Assembly (NCBI GenBank): GCA_965278965.1
Contig: OZ257127.1
Span: forward strand, 1,364,001-1,428,000
Reading direction: 5' to 3'
DNA from: UBA10649 sp965278965
GTDB lineage: Bacteria > Actinomycetota > Actinomycetes > S36-B12
Length of the DNA: 64,000 nucleotides
Translations under genes and position numbers: made by a program
Part shown: one piece after another, positions 7,467 to 15,534 of the stretch
Layout: every line of letters starts with the position of its first letter
Position numbering within the stretch: the stretch's first letter is position 1
Notes under the pieces: model-generated
Told to the model about the DNA's origin: nothing
What the model saw: the letters and a program-made list of their open reading frames with translations, nothing else
The model's database searches: none

Positions 7467-7928
7467 ATGCGAGCGGTCCTGCAGCGGTCCCGGGGGGCCC
7501 ACGTCACCGTGGACGGGGCGGTCGTCGGCGGCTTCGACGGTCCGGGCCTGACGATCCTGGTCGGCGTCACGCACGCGGACACCACCGCGACCGCCGTGCG
7601 GCTGGCGGACAAGGCCTACGACCTGCGGATCTTCGGCCCGGAGCACGACCCGACCGGCCAGGTGACCGCCGGCGAGGTGTCGGCGGCCGACCTCGGGCTG
7701 CCCGTGCTCGTCGTCAGCCAGTTCACGCTCTACGCCGACACCCGCAAGGGCCGCCGCCCGACGTGGGACGCCGCCGCGCCCGGGCCGGACGCGGAGCCGC
7801 TCGTCGCCGCAGTGGCGGACCGGATTCGCGAGCGAGGGGCGGTGTGCTCGACGGGTGTGTTCGGTGCCGACATGCAGGTGTCGATCGTCAACGACGGCCC
7901 GATGACGATCGTCCTCGACCTCCCCTAG
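7467..7928 (+). CDS. dtd: D-aminoacyl-tRNA deacylase
   Basis: This enzyme removes D-amino acids (and glycine from tRNA-Ala) that were wrongly attached to tRNA. The 153-residue length is typical. The catalytic SQFTLYADTRKGRRP motif is seen at about residues 79-93 and the cross-subunit NDGPMT motif near the end (VSIVNDGPMTIVLD); both line the dimer active site. The start MRAVLQRSRGAHVTVDG is a textbook Dtd N-terminus. It is 13 bp downstream of the GNAT gene and converges on ygfZ across a 111-bp gap holding an inverted repeat. Confidence 0.97.
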   Translation: MRAVLQRSRGAHVTVDGAVVGGFDGPGLTILVGVTHADTTATAVRLADKAYDLRIFGPEHDPTGQVTAGEVSAADLGLPVLVVSQFTLYADTRKGRRPTWDAAAPGPDAEPLVAAVADRIRERGAVCSTGVFGADMQVSIVNDGPMTIVLDLP

Positions 7929-7934
7929 CGCTGG

Positions 7935-8028
7935 TTCCGTTTGTCCCGCTTTGCGGGACGCGCAGGCGGCTCAGCGCGAGAACGGCCCCCCAGTTGCCCG
8001 CCAGTCCCGGAAAGCGGGAGAAACGGTA
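7935..8028. terminator. Nested inverted repeat between convergent dtd and ygfZ
   Basis: Arms at 7935-7967 and 7996-8028 are imperfect inverted copies of each other (about 33 bp, roughly 80% matched by eye) around a 28-bp spacer. The left arm also contains its own hairpin, GTCCCGC-TTT-GCGGGAC at 7943-7959. Lying between two gene ends, it is a likely bidirectional terminator, though the long nested arms are unusual for one. Confidence 0.6.
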
Positions 8029-8039
8029 GGGGGGTGCCA

Positions 8040-9074
8040 CTAGGGCTGGACGACGGTCTCCTGGGCGGCGGCGACCTCGGTGCCGTCGGCGGTGCCCACC
8101 GTCAGGGGGACGTCGACCGGCACCGACCGCTTGACGACGGCGGTCGCGACCGGCCCGAGCTCGTGGTGCCAGGCGGGTGTGCCGATCCAGCCGACCTCGC
8201 GGCCATCCAGGCGCACGGGGTCGCCGTGCGCCGGCAACGTCTGGTCGCTCCCGTCCAGGTGGAGCAGGACGAGCCGGCGCGGCGGGTGCCCCAGGTTGTG
8301 CACGCGCGCGACGGCCTCCTGACCGCGGTAGCAGCCCTTCGCCAGGTGGACACCGGGGCCGATCCAGCCGACCTCGTGCGGCAGGGTCCGGTGGTCGGTC
8401 TCCTGGCCCAGCCGCGGGACGGCCGCGGCCGCGCGCAGCGCCTCGAGCGCCCACGTGCCCGCGGGCTCGGCCTCGGCGAGGCGGCTGGCGACCTCCGCCC
8501 GGGGCACGACGACCTCGCGCCCGGGGAACGCGGCCGGGCGACCCTGGACGTACTTGCCCGCTCCCCCGCCTGCATCGGAGCCGGCGTCCACGTGCCCGAC
8601 TCCGGCGAAGTCCGCCGGCACGAGCCAGGTCGGCAGCCCGTCGACTACCTCCTGGACCGGCTCCCACACCACGCCGTGGTCCGCCGTGCGGTCGGCCACC
8701 TCGACGCGGAGCATGAACTGCATGGACTGCAGGTAGGCGACCAGGGCATCGGCGGTCCCGGGCTGCCCGACGATCCAGACGGTGCCCCCGTCGTCGATCA
8801 CGTGCAGCTCGTGCTCGACGTGCCCGTGCGGGCTGAGGATCAAGGCGAGCGCGCTGCCGCCGGGAGCCAGCCCGGTCAGGTGCGCCGTCGTGAGGTCGTG
8901 CAGCCAGGTAAGCCGATCCGGCCCGGTGACCGTGACAACGGCCCGGTTCGACAGGTCCACGCGCGCCCGTCCGTCGGCCAGCGCCCGCTGCTCGCGCAGA
9001 GGGTCGCCGTAGTGCCACGCGACGCCGGGATCGGGACTGCCGTCCGGCGGCGGGACGGCCGCAGCTGTGCTCAC
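8040..9074 (-). CDS. ygfZ: YgfZ/GcvT-domain folate-binding protein
   Basis: A tetrahydrofolate-binding protein that supports maturation of some Fe-S enzymes. The diagnostic KGCYxGQE motif is seen as HLAKGCYRGQEAVARVHNLG, with the redox-sensitive Cys. The N-terminal GcvT-like part includes DLSNRAVVTVTGPDRLTWLH. GTG 9074 is 7 nt after the fur stop and gives 344 residues; upstream residues in this frame are low-complexity. It is the last gene of a minus-strand series with fur, nitrobindin, a small peptide, thioredoxin and a hydrolase, many of which concern redox, metal or haem chemistry. Confidence 0.92.
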   Translation of the reverse strand: MSTAAAVPPPDGSPDPGVAWHYGDPLREQRALADGRARVDLSNRAVVTVTGPDRLTWLHDLTTAHLTGLAPGGSALALILSPHGHVEHELHVIDDGGTVWIVGQPGTADALVAYLQSMQFMLRVEVADRTADHGVVWEPVQEVVDGLPTWLVPADFAGVGHVDAGSDAGGGAGKYVQGRPAAFPGREVVVPRAEVASRLAEAEPAGTWALEALRAAAAVPRLGQETDHRTLPHEVGWIGPGVHLAKGCYRGQEAVARVHNLGHPPRRLVLLHLDGSDQTLPAHGDPVRLDGREVGWIGTPAWHHELGPVATAVVKRSVPVDVPLTVGTADGTEVAAAQETVVQP

Positions 9075-9081
9075 GACCGGG

Positions 9082-9537
9082 TCAACCGCGGACGCCACCG
9101 GCGTTGTTCCCGACGCACGCCTGGCAGCGCCCGTGCACGGCGAAGTGCGCGATGTCGGTGCGGAACCCGTAGTCGAGGTAGAGGCCGTCGACGAACAGGT
9201 TCGCGACACCGGTCGGCACGCTCGTGACGTCCCCGCAGGTGTCGCACACGAGGTGGATGTGGGGATCGTCGTCGACCGCGTGGTAGGTCGGCGCCCCGTG
9301 CCCGATGTGCGCGTGGGTGACGAGCCCGACCTCCTCCAGCACCTCCAGGGTCCGGTAGATCGTGGAGATGTTCACCCCGCTGGCGGTCTTCTGCACCTCG
9401 ACGAGGATCTCCTCGGGTGTTCCGTGCCGAAGCACCTCCACGGCCTGCAGGACGAGCTGCCGCTGCGGCGTGACCCGGTAGCCGTGGTCGCGCAGTCGCG
9501 CCTGCCAGGCGGTGCTCCCGGCGCTCACGGAGCTCAC
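9082..9537 (-). CDS. Fur-family metal-dependent repressor
   Basis: A 151-residue ferric/zinc uptake regulator-type protein. The N-terminal winged helix is RDHGYRVTPQRQLVLQAVEV plus ISTIYRTLEVLEEVGLV. The regulatory metal site includes HIHLVCDTCGD, and two CxxC pairs (CDTC and the late CQAC) form a structural zinc site. I cannot separate Fur, Zur and PerR types by sequence alone, though next to ygfZ an iron or zinc sensor would fit. The GTG start overlaps the nitrobindin stop (GTGA). No clear Fur box was seen nearby. Confidence 0.92.
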   Translation of the reverse strand: MSSVSAGSTAWQARLRDHGYRVTPQRQLVLQAVEVLRHGTPEEILVEVQKTASGVNISTIYRTLEVLEEVGLVTHAHIGHGAPTYHAVDDDPHIHLVCDTCGDVTSVPTGVANLFVDGLYLDYGFRTDIAHFAVHGRCQACVGNNAGGVRG

Positions 9538-10094
9538 GGGTCCCCGGCGTCGACGACGACGTCCCGCACGGGGGCCAGGCTCGCGGCGAGGTGGTTGCCG
9601 ATGGTCTGACCGACCGCAGCCATGTCGAAGGTCCACAGCAGGCGTCCGTCGACGAGCCCGTACAGGCGCTCCCCGGCCGAGTAGTCCTTCGCCGACTGCG
9701 TCCGGGCCACGACATCGGTCCGCAAGGTGGCCCGCGCGCCGGTGATCACGGCGTCGGTGATCGACGTGACCTCCTGGGAGCCGACCCAGACCTCGCTGTA
9801 GCCCATCGGGTGGGCGAGGACCAGCTCGATGCCGTTGTCGGGGCGGGGCCGCCAGAAGCCGCTCTCGCTGGCCAGGGGACGTACGCGCTCGCCGTCGTCG
9901 TCCAGGAGCCAGCTGCGCGCGTAGTACGTGAGGAACGGGCGGCCGTCCGTCGCGAAGCGGACCTCCTGCCCGAAGCGGAAGTCCGCGATCGTCGGGTACT
10001 GCCCAGTCCCGACCCCGACCCAGGCGCCGATGAGCCAGGACAGCGGACGGAGCTCCTCGGGCACCTCGATGCCCGAGCCGTCCGGTGCGAGCAC
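9534..10094 (-). CDS. Nitrobindin-like haem-binding beta-barrel (peroxynitrite isomerase family)
   Basis: A 186-residue ten-stranded beta-barrel protein of the FABP-like/THAP4 nitrobindin family. The family signature GAWVGVGTGQYP lies at residues 23-34, and NHLAASLAPV near the C-terminus carries the His expected to ligate haem. Related actinobacterial proteins bind ferric haem and isomerise peroxynitrite to nitrate. The GTG start follows directly on the TAG of the small membrane peptide gene with no gap, and its own stop overlaps the fur start, so translation is tightly coupled. Confidence 0.88.
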   Translation of the reverse strand: MLAPDGSGIEVPEELRPLSWLIGAWVGVGTGQYPTIADFRFGQEVRFATDGRPFLTYYARSWLLDDDGERVRPLASESGFWRPRPDNGIELVLAHPMGYSEVWVGSQEVTSITDAVITGARATLRTDVVARTQSAKDYSAGERLYGLVDGRLLWTFDMAAVGQTIGNHLAASLAPVRDVVVDAGDP

Positions 10095-10196
10095 CTAGCC
10101 CTGGCCCTTGACGAGCCGGTAGACGACATAGATCCCGAACCAGCCCGCCGCTGCGGTCGCCGCGATCAGGAGCCCGGAGTAGAACACCTCAACCAT
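10095..10196 (-). CDS. 33-residue single-pass membrane peptide
   Basis: A short open frame missed by length cut-offs. ATG 10196 opens a 33-codon frame ending in TAG at 10097-10095. The product begins MVEVFYSGLLIAATAAAGWF, with one hydrophobic helix covering roughly residues 5-26, then the basic tail YRLVKGQG. The TAG is immediately followed by the GTG of the nitrobindin gene, and the ATG lies 25 bp after the thioredoxin stop. The exact fit between two coupled genes argues that it is real. It has no recognisable domain; a membrane partner for the thioredoxin or nitrobindin is one possibility. Confidence 0.65.
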   Translation of the reverse strand: MVEVFYSGLLIAATAAAGWFGIYVVYRLVKGQG

Positions 10197-10221
10197 GGCC
10201 GCAGCCTAGCCCGCCCGCCGC

Positions 10222-10719
10222 TCAGATCTCGTAGTCCTCCGGGCCGATGAGGTCGCCGAGGGCGGCGATCACGTCGGCCTTGCGGGGCTGGCCGCTCGCG
10301 CGCTTGCGAACGGAGCCGGCGGCGTCGACGAACAACACGGTCGGCGTGCGCCGGACGTCCAGCGCGCGAACGAGGTCGAGGTTGTCCTCGGCGTCGATCT
10401 CGACGTGCGCGACGCCTGGCACCAGGACGGCGACCTCCTCGAGGATCCGGCGCGTGGCCCGGCACGGCTGGCAGAACGCCGACGAGAACTGGACGATCGT
10501 CACGCGGTCCCCGGAACGGCCGTCGAGGGCGGCCAAGAGGGCGGTCTCCTCCGGCCGGGGCTCGGTCACGTCGATCGAGGCGGGCGGGTCGCCCGGTCGC
10601 GCGGGCGTCACCGCGGACGGGGCGTCGCGGTCGGAGATCCGGCCCGACGTCCGCCGCAGCCACAGGCCGACGGCGGTCGCCCCGACCAGGACGACCACGA
10701 GGACGACGGCACCGGTCAT
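10222..10719 (-). CDS. Membrane-anchored thioredoxin-like protein
   Basis: A 165-residue protein starting at ATG 10719 with a hydrophobic anchor (MTGAVVLVVVLVGATAVGLW), a polar linker of about 40 residues and a thioredoxin fold. The active site is FCQPCRATRR (CxxC with Gln-Pro between the Cys), with the cis-Pro loop at RRTPTVLF. The orientation of the anchor should place the domain outside or at the membrane face, but topology is not certain. The ATG overlaps the hydrolase stop (ATGA). Next to a glnR gene, this arrangement resembles the M. tuberculosis thiX (Rv0816c) region. Confidence 0.88.
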   Translation of the reverse strand: MTGAVVLVVVLVGATAVGLWLRRTSGRISDRDAPSAVTPARPGDPPASIDVTEPRPEETALLAALDGRSGDRVTIVQFSSAFCQPCRATRRILEEVAVLVPGVAHVEIDAEDNLDLVRALDVRRTPTVLFVDAAGSVRKRASGQPRKADVIAALGDLIGPEDYEI

Positions 10720-11540
10720 GTCGGCTGGGAACCGGGCGGCACCGAGGTCCATTCCCGCACCCACGCCCCGATCCGGTCGACCAGGTCCGAGGTGACCGCC
10801 CCTTCAGCGTGCCCGAGGTCGCGCTCGACCCACAGCTGCGTCTCCACGCCGGCCGCGACCGCGGACCGATGAAGGGACCGGCCGTGCTCGAGGGGGAAGT
10901 ACCGGTCGACGTCGCCGTGCACCACCAGCAACGGCATCGTCAGGCGGGCCGCCGCCTCGGCCGGCGCCGCGGGGGCGGGCTCGCTCCACCCGGCGCCGCT
11001 GACCCGGGTTCCCCGGGCTCGCAGAGCGAACCGACCCGGCCGGGTCAGCACGAGCCGGTGCACCAGGCGCATCACGCGGGTGCCCCGGTAGTACCAGAAC
11101 GCCGGTGCACTGACCGCGACGACTGCGTCCACCCGGCCCGGCCCGTCGGCGAGCAGGGCGGCCTCCCGCACGACGACGGCTCCGCCGAGGGAGAAGCCGA
11201 TGGTCGCGACCCGCTGGTACCCGAGCTCCCGCGCCCAGGTGACGGCCGCGGCGACGTCCCAGATCTCCGCCTCGCCGACGGTGGAGGCGCCACCGGAGCG
11301 CCCGTGCCCGCGCTGGTCGATCGCGACCACACCGCCGAACGCCGTCAGCCGGTCGGTGACTCGGCGGACCGGCTCCGCCCGCCAGGTCCCGGTGAAGCCG
11401 TGGACGACGACGAGCGCGAGGTCGGCCCGGTCGGCGGCATCGGGCGGGAGGTGGACGGCGCTGATCTCGACGCCGTCGGCGGCCCGGAGACGGGCCTCGC
11501 GGGCGTTCGGCGGCAGCCCGGGCGATGCGGTGTTCCTCAC
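10716..11540 (-). CDS. Alpha/beta hydrolase
   Basis: A 274-residue serine hydrolase. The oxyanion region is VVVHGFTGTW, the nucleophile elbow is ATIGFSLGGAVVV (G-F-S-L-G), the acid is probably the Asp in VVHGDVDRYFP, and the catalytic His lies in RDLGHAEGAV. The start GTG 11540 is the only one that excludes the long, compositionally unlike upstream extension. It diverges from glnR across 93 bp and heads the thioredoxin/nitrobindin/fur/ygfZ series. Substrate unknown; a lysophospholipase- or ester-hydrolase-like role is possible. Confidence 0.87.
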   Translation of the reverse strand: MRNTASPGLPPNAREARLRAADGVEISAVHLPPDAADRADLALVVVHGFTGTWRAEPVRRVTDRLTAFGGVVAIDQRGHGRSGGASTVGEAEIWDVAAAVTWARELGYQRVATIGFSLGGAVVVREAALLADGPGRVDAVVAVSAPAFWYYRGTRVMRLVHRLVLTRPGRFALRARGTRVSGAGWSEPAPAAPAEAAARLTMPLLVVHGDVDRYFPLEHGRSLHRSAVAAGVETQLWVERDLGHAEGAVTSDLVDRIGAWVREWTSVPPGSQPT

Positions 11541-11633
11541 ACGCCCATTGTCCCCAAGGTCGCGTGCCGTAGCCTGTGCCCCGACGAGCCGCTCGCGCGA
11601 GCTGCTCGGCACCCCGGCGAAGGAGGATGACCG

Positions 11634-12383
11634 ATGCGGCTGATCCTGCTGACGCGTGCGATGGAGCCCTCGGCGGAGGTCCTGCCCGCACTCGGCCTGC
11701 TCGCCCACCACGTCCGCACGATGCCCGCTGAGGCGACCGCCCTCCTGAACGCCCCGGCCTGCGACGCGCTCCTCGTCGACGGCCGTCGCGACCTGCCCGC
11801 CGTCCGCGGACTCACACGCCTGCTTCGCCAGACCGGCGTCGACGTCCCGCTCGTCCTGGTCACGACCGAGGGCGGCCTGGCGGCGATCCAGTGGGACTGG
11901 GGCATGGATGACGTCCTCGTCGACACGAGCTCCCCGGCAGAGGTCGAGGCGCGCCTGCGCCTGGCGATCTCCCGCCTGGCGGACACGGCCGGCGCCCCGG
12001 ACGAGACGCCGGAGGAGATCCGCAGCGGCGAGCTGCACATCGACGAAGGCACCTACACGGCGAAGCTCCGCGGCCGCACCCTTGACCTGACGTTCAAGGA
12101 GTTCGAGCTGCTGAAGTTCCTCGCGCAGCACCCGGGTCGGGTCTTCACCCGGGCGGTCCTCCTCCAGGAGGTCTGGGGCTACGACTACTTCGGCGGCACC
12201 CGCACAGTCGACGTGCACGTCCGCCGCCTGCGCGCGAAGCTCGGCGTCGAGCACGAGGCTCTCATCGGCACCGTCCGCAACGTCGGCTACCGGTTCGTGC
12301 CCGAGGGCACCGACGCGGCGACCCGGGCCACGCTCGGCAGCGACGTCGACGTGACGGTCGACGACGCCGTCACGCTGTCCTGA
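11634..12383 (+). CDS. glnR: GlnR-type OmpR-family nitrogen regulator
   Basis: A 249-residue orphan response regulator. The receiver half (1-115) keeps LLVDGRRDLPAV, with the conserved Asp, but lacks the normal acidic pocket, as is known for GlnR, which does not rely on a cognate kinase. The C-terminal winged helix is LDLTFKEFELLKFLAQHPGR followed by TRAVLLQEVWGYDYFGGTRT and RTVDVHVRRLRAKLG. GlnR activates nitrogen assimilation genes such as glnA and amtB. mshD is 16 bp downstream; the glnR-mshD pair is conserved in mycobacteria (Rv0818-Rv0819), which decides between GlnR and other OmpR proteins. Confidence 0.9.
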   Translation: MRLILLTRAMEPSAEVLPALGLLAHHVRTMPAEATALLNAPACDALLVDGRRDLPAVRGLTRLLRQTGVDVPLVLVTTEGGLAAIQWDWGMDDVLVDTSSPAEVEARLRLAISRLADTAGAPDETPEEIRSGELHIDEGTYTAKLRGRTLDLTFKEFELLKFLAQHPGRVFTRAVLLQEVWGYDYFGGTRTVDVHVRRLRAKLGVEHEALIGTVRNVGYRFVPEGTDAATRATLGSDVDVTVDDAVTLS

Positions 12384-12399
12384 CCCGCCGCCTCTTCTT

Positions 12400-13323
12400 G
12401 TGGTCGACCAGCGGACTGTCGTCGTAGCGGACCGCAGCCGGCTCGACCCCGACGAGGTCGCCGAGGTGCTCGCGGTGATCGACCGGGCCGCCGAGGCCGA
12501 CGGGGTCCGTCCGGTCTCCGAGCACGTCTGGCTGCACGTGCGCCAAGGTGGCGACGCGCACTCGCGCCACCTCATCGCCCGTGACCGTGCCGGTGCGCTC
12601 GCCGGGTACGCCCACCTCGACGTGACCGACGCGGTCGACGGCCCGAGCCTGGAGGTGGCCGTCGACCCCGCCCATCGGCGGTGGGGGGTCGGCCGCGCCC
12701 TCCTCGACGCGGCGATCGGCATCTCGCCCGGCGGCCGGCTGCGCCTGTGGGCGCACGGGGACAACGCCGGGGCGGAGGAGCTCGCCGTACGGATGGGGTT
12801 CAGCCGGATCCGGACGCTGTGGCAGATGCGTCGCTCCCTGTTCGCCCCGCTCCCCCGGCCAGAGCTTCCTCCGGACATCCACATCGCGCCGTTCCGGGTG
12901 GGGGTCGACGAGGAGGCGTGGCTGCGGGTCAACGCGCGCGCCTTCGTCGCGCTTCCCGACCAGGGCGGCTGGACGCGCGAGGACCTCGACCTTCGACTTG
13001 GCGAGCCGTGGTTCTCGGCCGAGGGCTTCCTGCTCGCCTGGCGGGGCGACGAGCTGGTCGGGTTCCATTGGACGAAGGTGCACGCCGGCGACCACGAGCC
13101 GATCGGCGAGGTCTACGTCGTCGGCGTCGATCCTTCCGCGCGGGGCACCGGCCTGGGTCGGGCACTGACGCTCGCCGGCCTGCATCACCTGCGGGGGCTG
13201 GACCTGGCCTGGGCGATGCTCTACGTCGACGCCGTGAACACAACGGCCATCGCGCTGTACGAGAGCCTCGGCTTCGCGCGCTGGGACACCGACGTCCTGT
13301 TCCGGCGCACGCCACCTGCATGA
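12400..13323 (+). CDS. mshD: Mycothiol synthase MshD
   Basis: It acetylates Cys-GlcN-Ins with acetyl-CoA to give mycothiol, the last pathway step. It has two tandem GNAT domains in 307 residues. The first has VAVDPAHRRWGVGRALLDAA and then AVRMGFSRIRTLWQMRR; the second has VYVVGVDPSARGTGLGRALT and ALYESLGFARWDTDVLF, where the functional acetyl-CoA site of the family lies. The start is GTG 12400, 16 bp after glnR. Together with mshA this establishes mycothiol production. The mshB and mshC genes are not in the window. Confidence 0.96.
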   Translation: MVDQRTVVVADRSRLDPDEVAEVLAVIDRAAEADGVRPVSEHVWLHVRQGGDAHSRHLIARDRAGALAGYAHLDVTDAVDGPSLEVAVDPAHRRWGVGRALLDAAIGISPGGRLRLWAHGDNAGAEELAVRMGFSRIRTLWQMRRSLFAPLPRPELPPDIHIAPFRVGVDEEAWLRVNARAFVALPDQGGWTREDLDLRLGEPWFSAEGFLLAWRGDELVGFHWTKVHAGDHEPIGEVYVVGVDPSARGTGLGRALTLAGLHHLRGLDLAWAMLYVDAVNTTAIALYESLGFARWDTDVLFRRTPPA

Positions 13324-13352
13324 GGTGATCGGCCAGCTCGACGACGGCGCCC

Positions 13353-13363
13353 GTTCACCCGCC
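13353..13363 (+). promoter_or_regulatory. Possible PHO-box unit upstream of ppk1
   Basis: GTTCACCCGCC, 17 nt upstream of the ppk1 GTG, fits the 11-nt direct-repeat unit of actinobacterial PhoP boxes (G-G/T-TCAYYYR-G/C-G/C). The next 11 bases fit poorly, so only one unit is convincing. Phosphate control of a polyphosphate operon would make sense. Confidence 0.3.
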
Positions 13364-13380
13364 TGTGCGACCATTCGGGG

Positions 13381-15534
13381 GTGACGACGCCCACCACCGA
13401 CGTACCGGAGTCCGCCGGCGCACCCGACGCGCCCGTCGAGGCCCCAGCGATGCTCGTGCCGGGAGACGTCCCGCTCCCCGCCGACCGGTTCTTGGACCGC
13501 GAGCTCTCGTGGCTGGCGTTCAACCGGCGCGTGCTGGAGCTGGCAGCCGACGAGGACCTGCCGCCCCTCGAACGGGCCAAGTTCCTGGCGATCTTCGCGA
13601 GCAACCTCGACGAGTTCTTCATGGTCCGCGTGGCCGGGCTCAAGCGGCGCATCGCGACCGGCATCGCCGTCCGGGCCGCGAGCGGATACACCGCCCGCGA
13701 GGTGCTCGAGCGGATCTGGAGCCGGGCCTACGAGCTGCAGCGCGAGCAGGCGGACCTCTTCGGCAGCATCGTCCTGCCCGACCTCGAGGCCCAGGGCATC
13801 CAGCTCCTTCGATGGGAGCAGCTCACCGCGTCGGAGAAGTCCGGGGTCGGCGTCTTCTTCGACGCGAAGGTGTTCCCCGTCCTCACCCCGCTCGCGGTCG
13901 ACCCGTCGCACCCCTTCCCGTACATCAGCGGGCTGTCGCTCAACCTCGCCGTCGTCGTGCGCAACCCGATGACCGGCACCGAGCTCTTCGCCCGCGTCAA
14001 GGTCCCGCCGCTCCTGCCCCGGTTCGTCGAGGTCGGCGCCGCCCGGTTCGTGCCGCTCGAGGACGTCATCGCCGCGCACCTGCACACCCTGTTCCCCGGC
14101 ATGGAGATCCAGCAGACGCACACGTTCCGCGTCACGCGCAACGAGGACGTCGAGGTCGAGGAGGACGACGCCGAGAACCTGCTGAAGGCGCTGGAGCGCG
14201 AGCTCATGCGCCGCCGGTTCGGCCCGCCCGTCCGCCTGGAGGTCGAGGAGTCGATCGACCCGCACGTCCTGGAGCTGCTCATCAGCGAGCTCGGCGTCAA
14301 CGAGCTCGAGGTCTTCCGGCTGCCCGGGCCGCTGGACCTCACCGGCTTGTGGACCTTGGTCGGGCTGGACCGCGACGACCTCAAGCAGCGCAAGTTCGTC
14401 CCGCGCACGTCCCGCCGGCTCACCGAGGTCGAGACCGCGTCGGCCCCGGACGTTCTCGCGGTCGTCCGCGAGCACGACGTGCTGCTGCACCACCCGTACG
14501 ACTCGTTCTCGACCAGCGTGCAGCTGTTCCTCGAGCAGGCCGCGCGCGACCCGCACGTCCTGGCCATCAAGCAGACGCTCTACCGGACCTCCGGCGACTC
14601 TCCGATCGTCGACGCGCTGATCGACGCCGCCGAGGCCGGCAAGCAGGTGCTCGCCCTCGTGGAGATCAAGGCACGGTTCGACGAGCAGAACAACATCGAC
14701 TGGGCCCGCAAGCTGGAGCAGGCCGGCGTGCACGTCGTGTACGGGCTCGTCGGACTCAAGACGCACAGCAAGCTGTCGATGGTCGTGCGCGACGACGGCG
14801 ACCAGCTGCGGCGCTACTGCCACATCGGGACGGGCAACTACCACCCGAAGACGGCGCGCCTGTACGAGGACTTCGGCCTGATCACGTGCGACCCCGCCGT
14901 GGGCGAGGACGTCTCGAACCTGTTCAACGTCCTGTCGGGCTACTCGATGAACACCGACTACGAGCGCTTCCTCGTCGCCCCGCACTCCGTCCGGACGGGC
15001 CTCATCGAGCGCATCGATCGGGAGATCGAGCACCACGTCGCCGGGCGGCCGAGCGGGATCCGCTTCAAGTGCAACTCGATCGTCGACGAGGAGGTCATCG
15101 ATGCGCTCTACCGCGCGTCGCGTGCCGGCGTCCCGATCGACATCTGGGTGCGCGGGATCTGCGCGGTGCGCCCCGGCGTTCCCGGGCTCAGCGAGAACAT
15201 TCGAGTCCTGAGCATCCTGGGCCGCTTCCTGGAGCACTCCCGGGCGTACTGCTTCGCGAACGGCGGGAACCGTGAGGTGTGGATCGGCTCGGCCGACCTC
15301 ATGCACCGCAACCTCGACCGCCGCGTCGAGACGCTCGTGAGTCTCGCCGACCCGGAGGAGGTCGCGGACATCGAGTCGCTCTTCGACTTCGCGTTCGACC
15401 CCTTGACCTCCGGCTGGGACCTGCGCCCGGACGGGTCGTGGCACCGGCGGCTCTACGACGCGAACGGCCGGCGCCTGCGGGACTACCAGGAGTCGCTCAT
15501 CGACATCAAGCGCAAGCGGGGCTTCGCGCCGTGA
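13381..15534 (+). CDS. ppk1: Polyphosphate kinase 1
   Basis: It transfers the gamma-phosphate of ATP reversibly onto polyphosphate chains. At 717 residues it has the family length, with a head domain starting at FLDRELSWLAFNRRVLELA. The two catalytic histidines lie in KTHSKLSMVVR (His462, the phosphorylated one by alignment to E. coli His435) and RYCHIGTGNYHPKTARLYED (His481), with the same 19-residue spacing as in E. coli. The end SLIDIKRKRGFAP is a short tail. The start is GTG 13381. Its stop overlaps the CYTH-CHAD start (GTGA), and mutT1 follows, forming a polyphosphate and nucleotide-pyrophosphate operon. Confidence 0.97.
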   Translation: MTTPTTDVPESAGAPDAPVEAPAMLVPGDVPLPADRFLDRELSWLAFNRRVLELAADEDLPPLERAKFLAIFASNLDEFFMVRVAGLKRRIATGIAVRAASGYTAREVLERIWSRAYELQREQADLFGSIVLPDLEAQGIQLLRWEQLTASEKSGVGVFFDAKVFPVLTPLAVDPSHPFPYISGLSLNLAVVVRNPMTGTELFARVKVPPLLPRFVEVGAARFVPLEDVIAAHLHTLFPGMEIQQTHTFRVTRNEDVEVEEDDAENLLKALERELMRRRFGPPVRLEVEESIDPHVLELLISELGVNELEVFRLPGPLDLTGLWTLVGLDRDDLKQRKFVPRTSRRLTEVETASAPDVLAVVREHDVLLHHPYDSFSTSVQLFLEQAARDPHVLAIKQTLYRTSGDSPIVDALIDAAEAGKQVLALVEIKARFDEQNNIDWARKLEQAGVHVVYGLVGLKTHSKLSMVVRDDGDQLRRYCHIGTGNYHPKTARLYEDFGLITCDPAVGEDVSNLFNVLSGYSMNTDYERFLVAPHSVRTGLIERIDREIEHHVAGRPSGIRFKCNSIVDEEVIDALYRASRAGVPIDIWVRGICAVRPGVPGLSENIRVLSILGRFLEHSRAYCFANGGNREVWIGSADLMHRNLDRRVETLVSLADPEEVADIESLFDFAFDPLTSGWDLRPDGSWHRRLYDANGRRLRDYQESLIDIKRKRGFAP

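Noticed and set aside
12370..15444. Very long antisense open frame opposite mshD and ppk1
   Set aside because: It covers two well-conserved genes on the other strand and reads as Arg/Val/Asp/Gly-rich low-complexity text with no domain. This is a common artefact of high-GC third positions.
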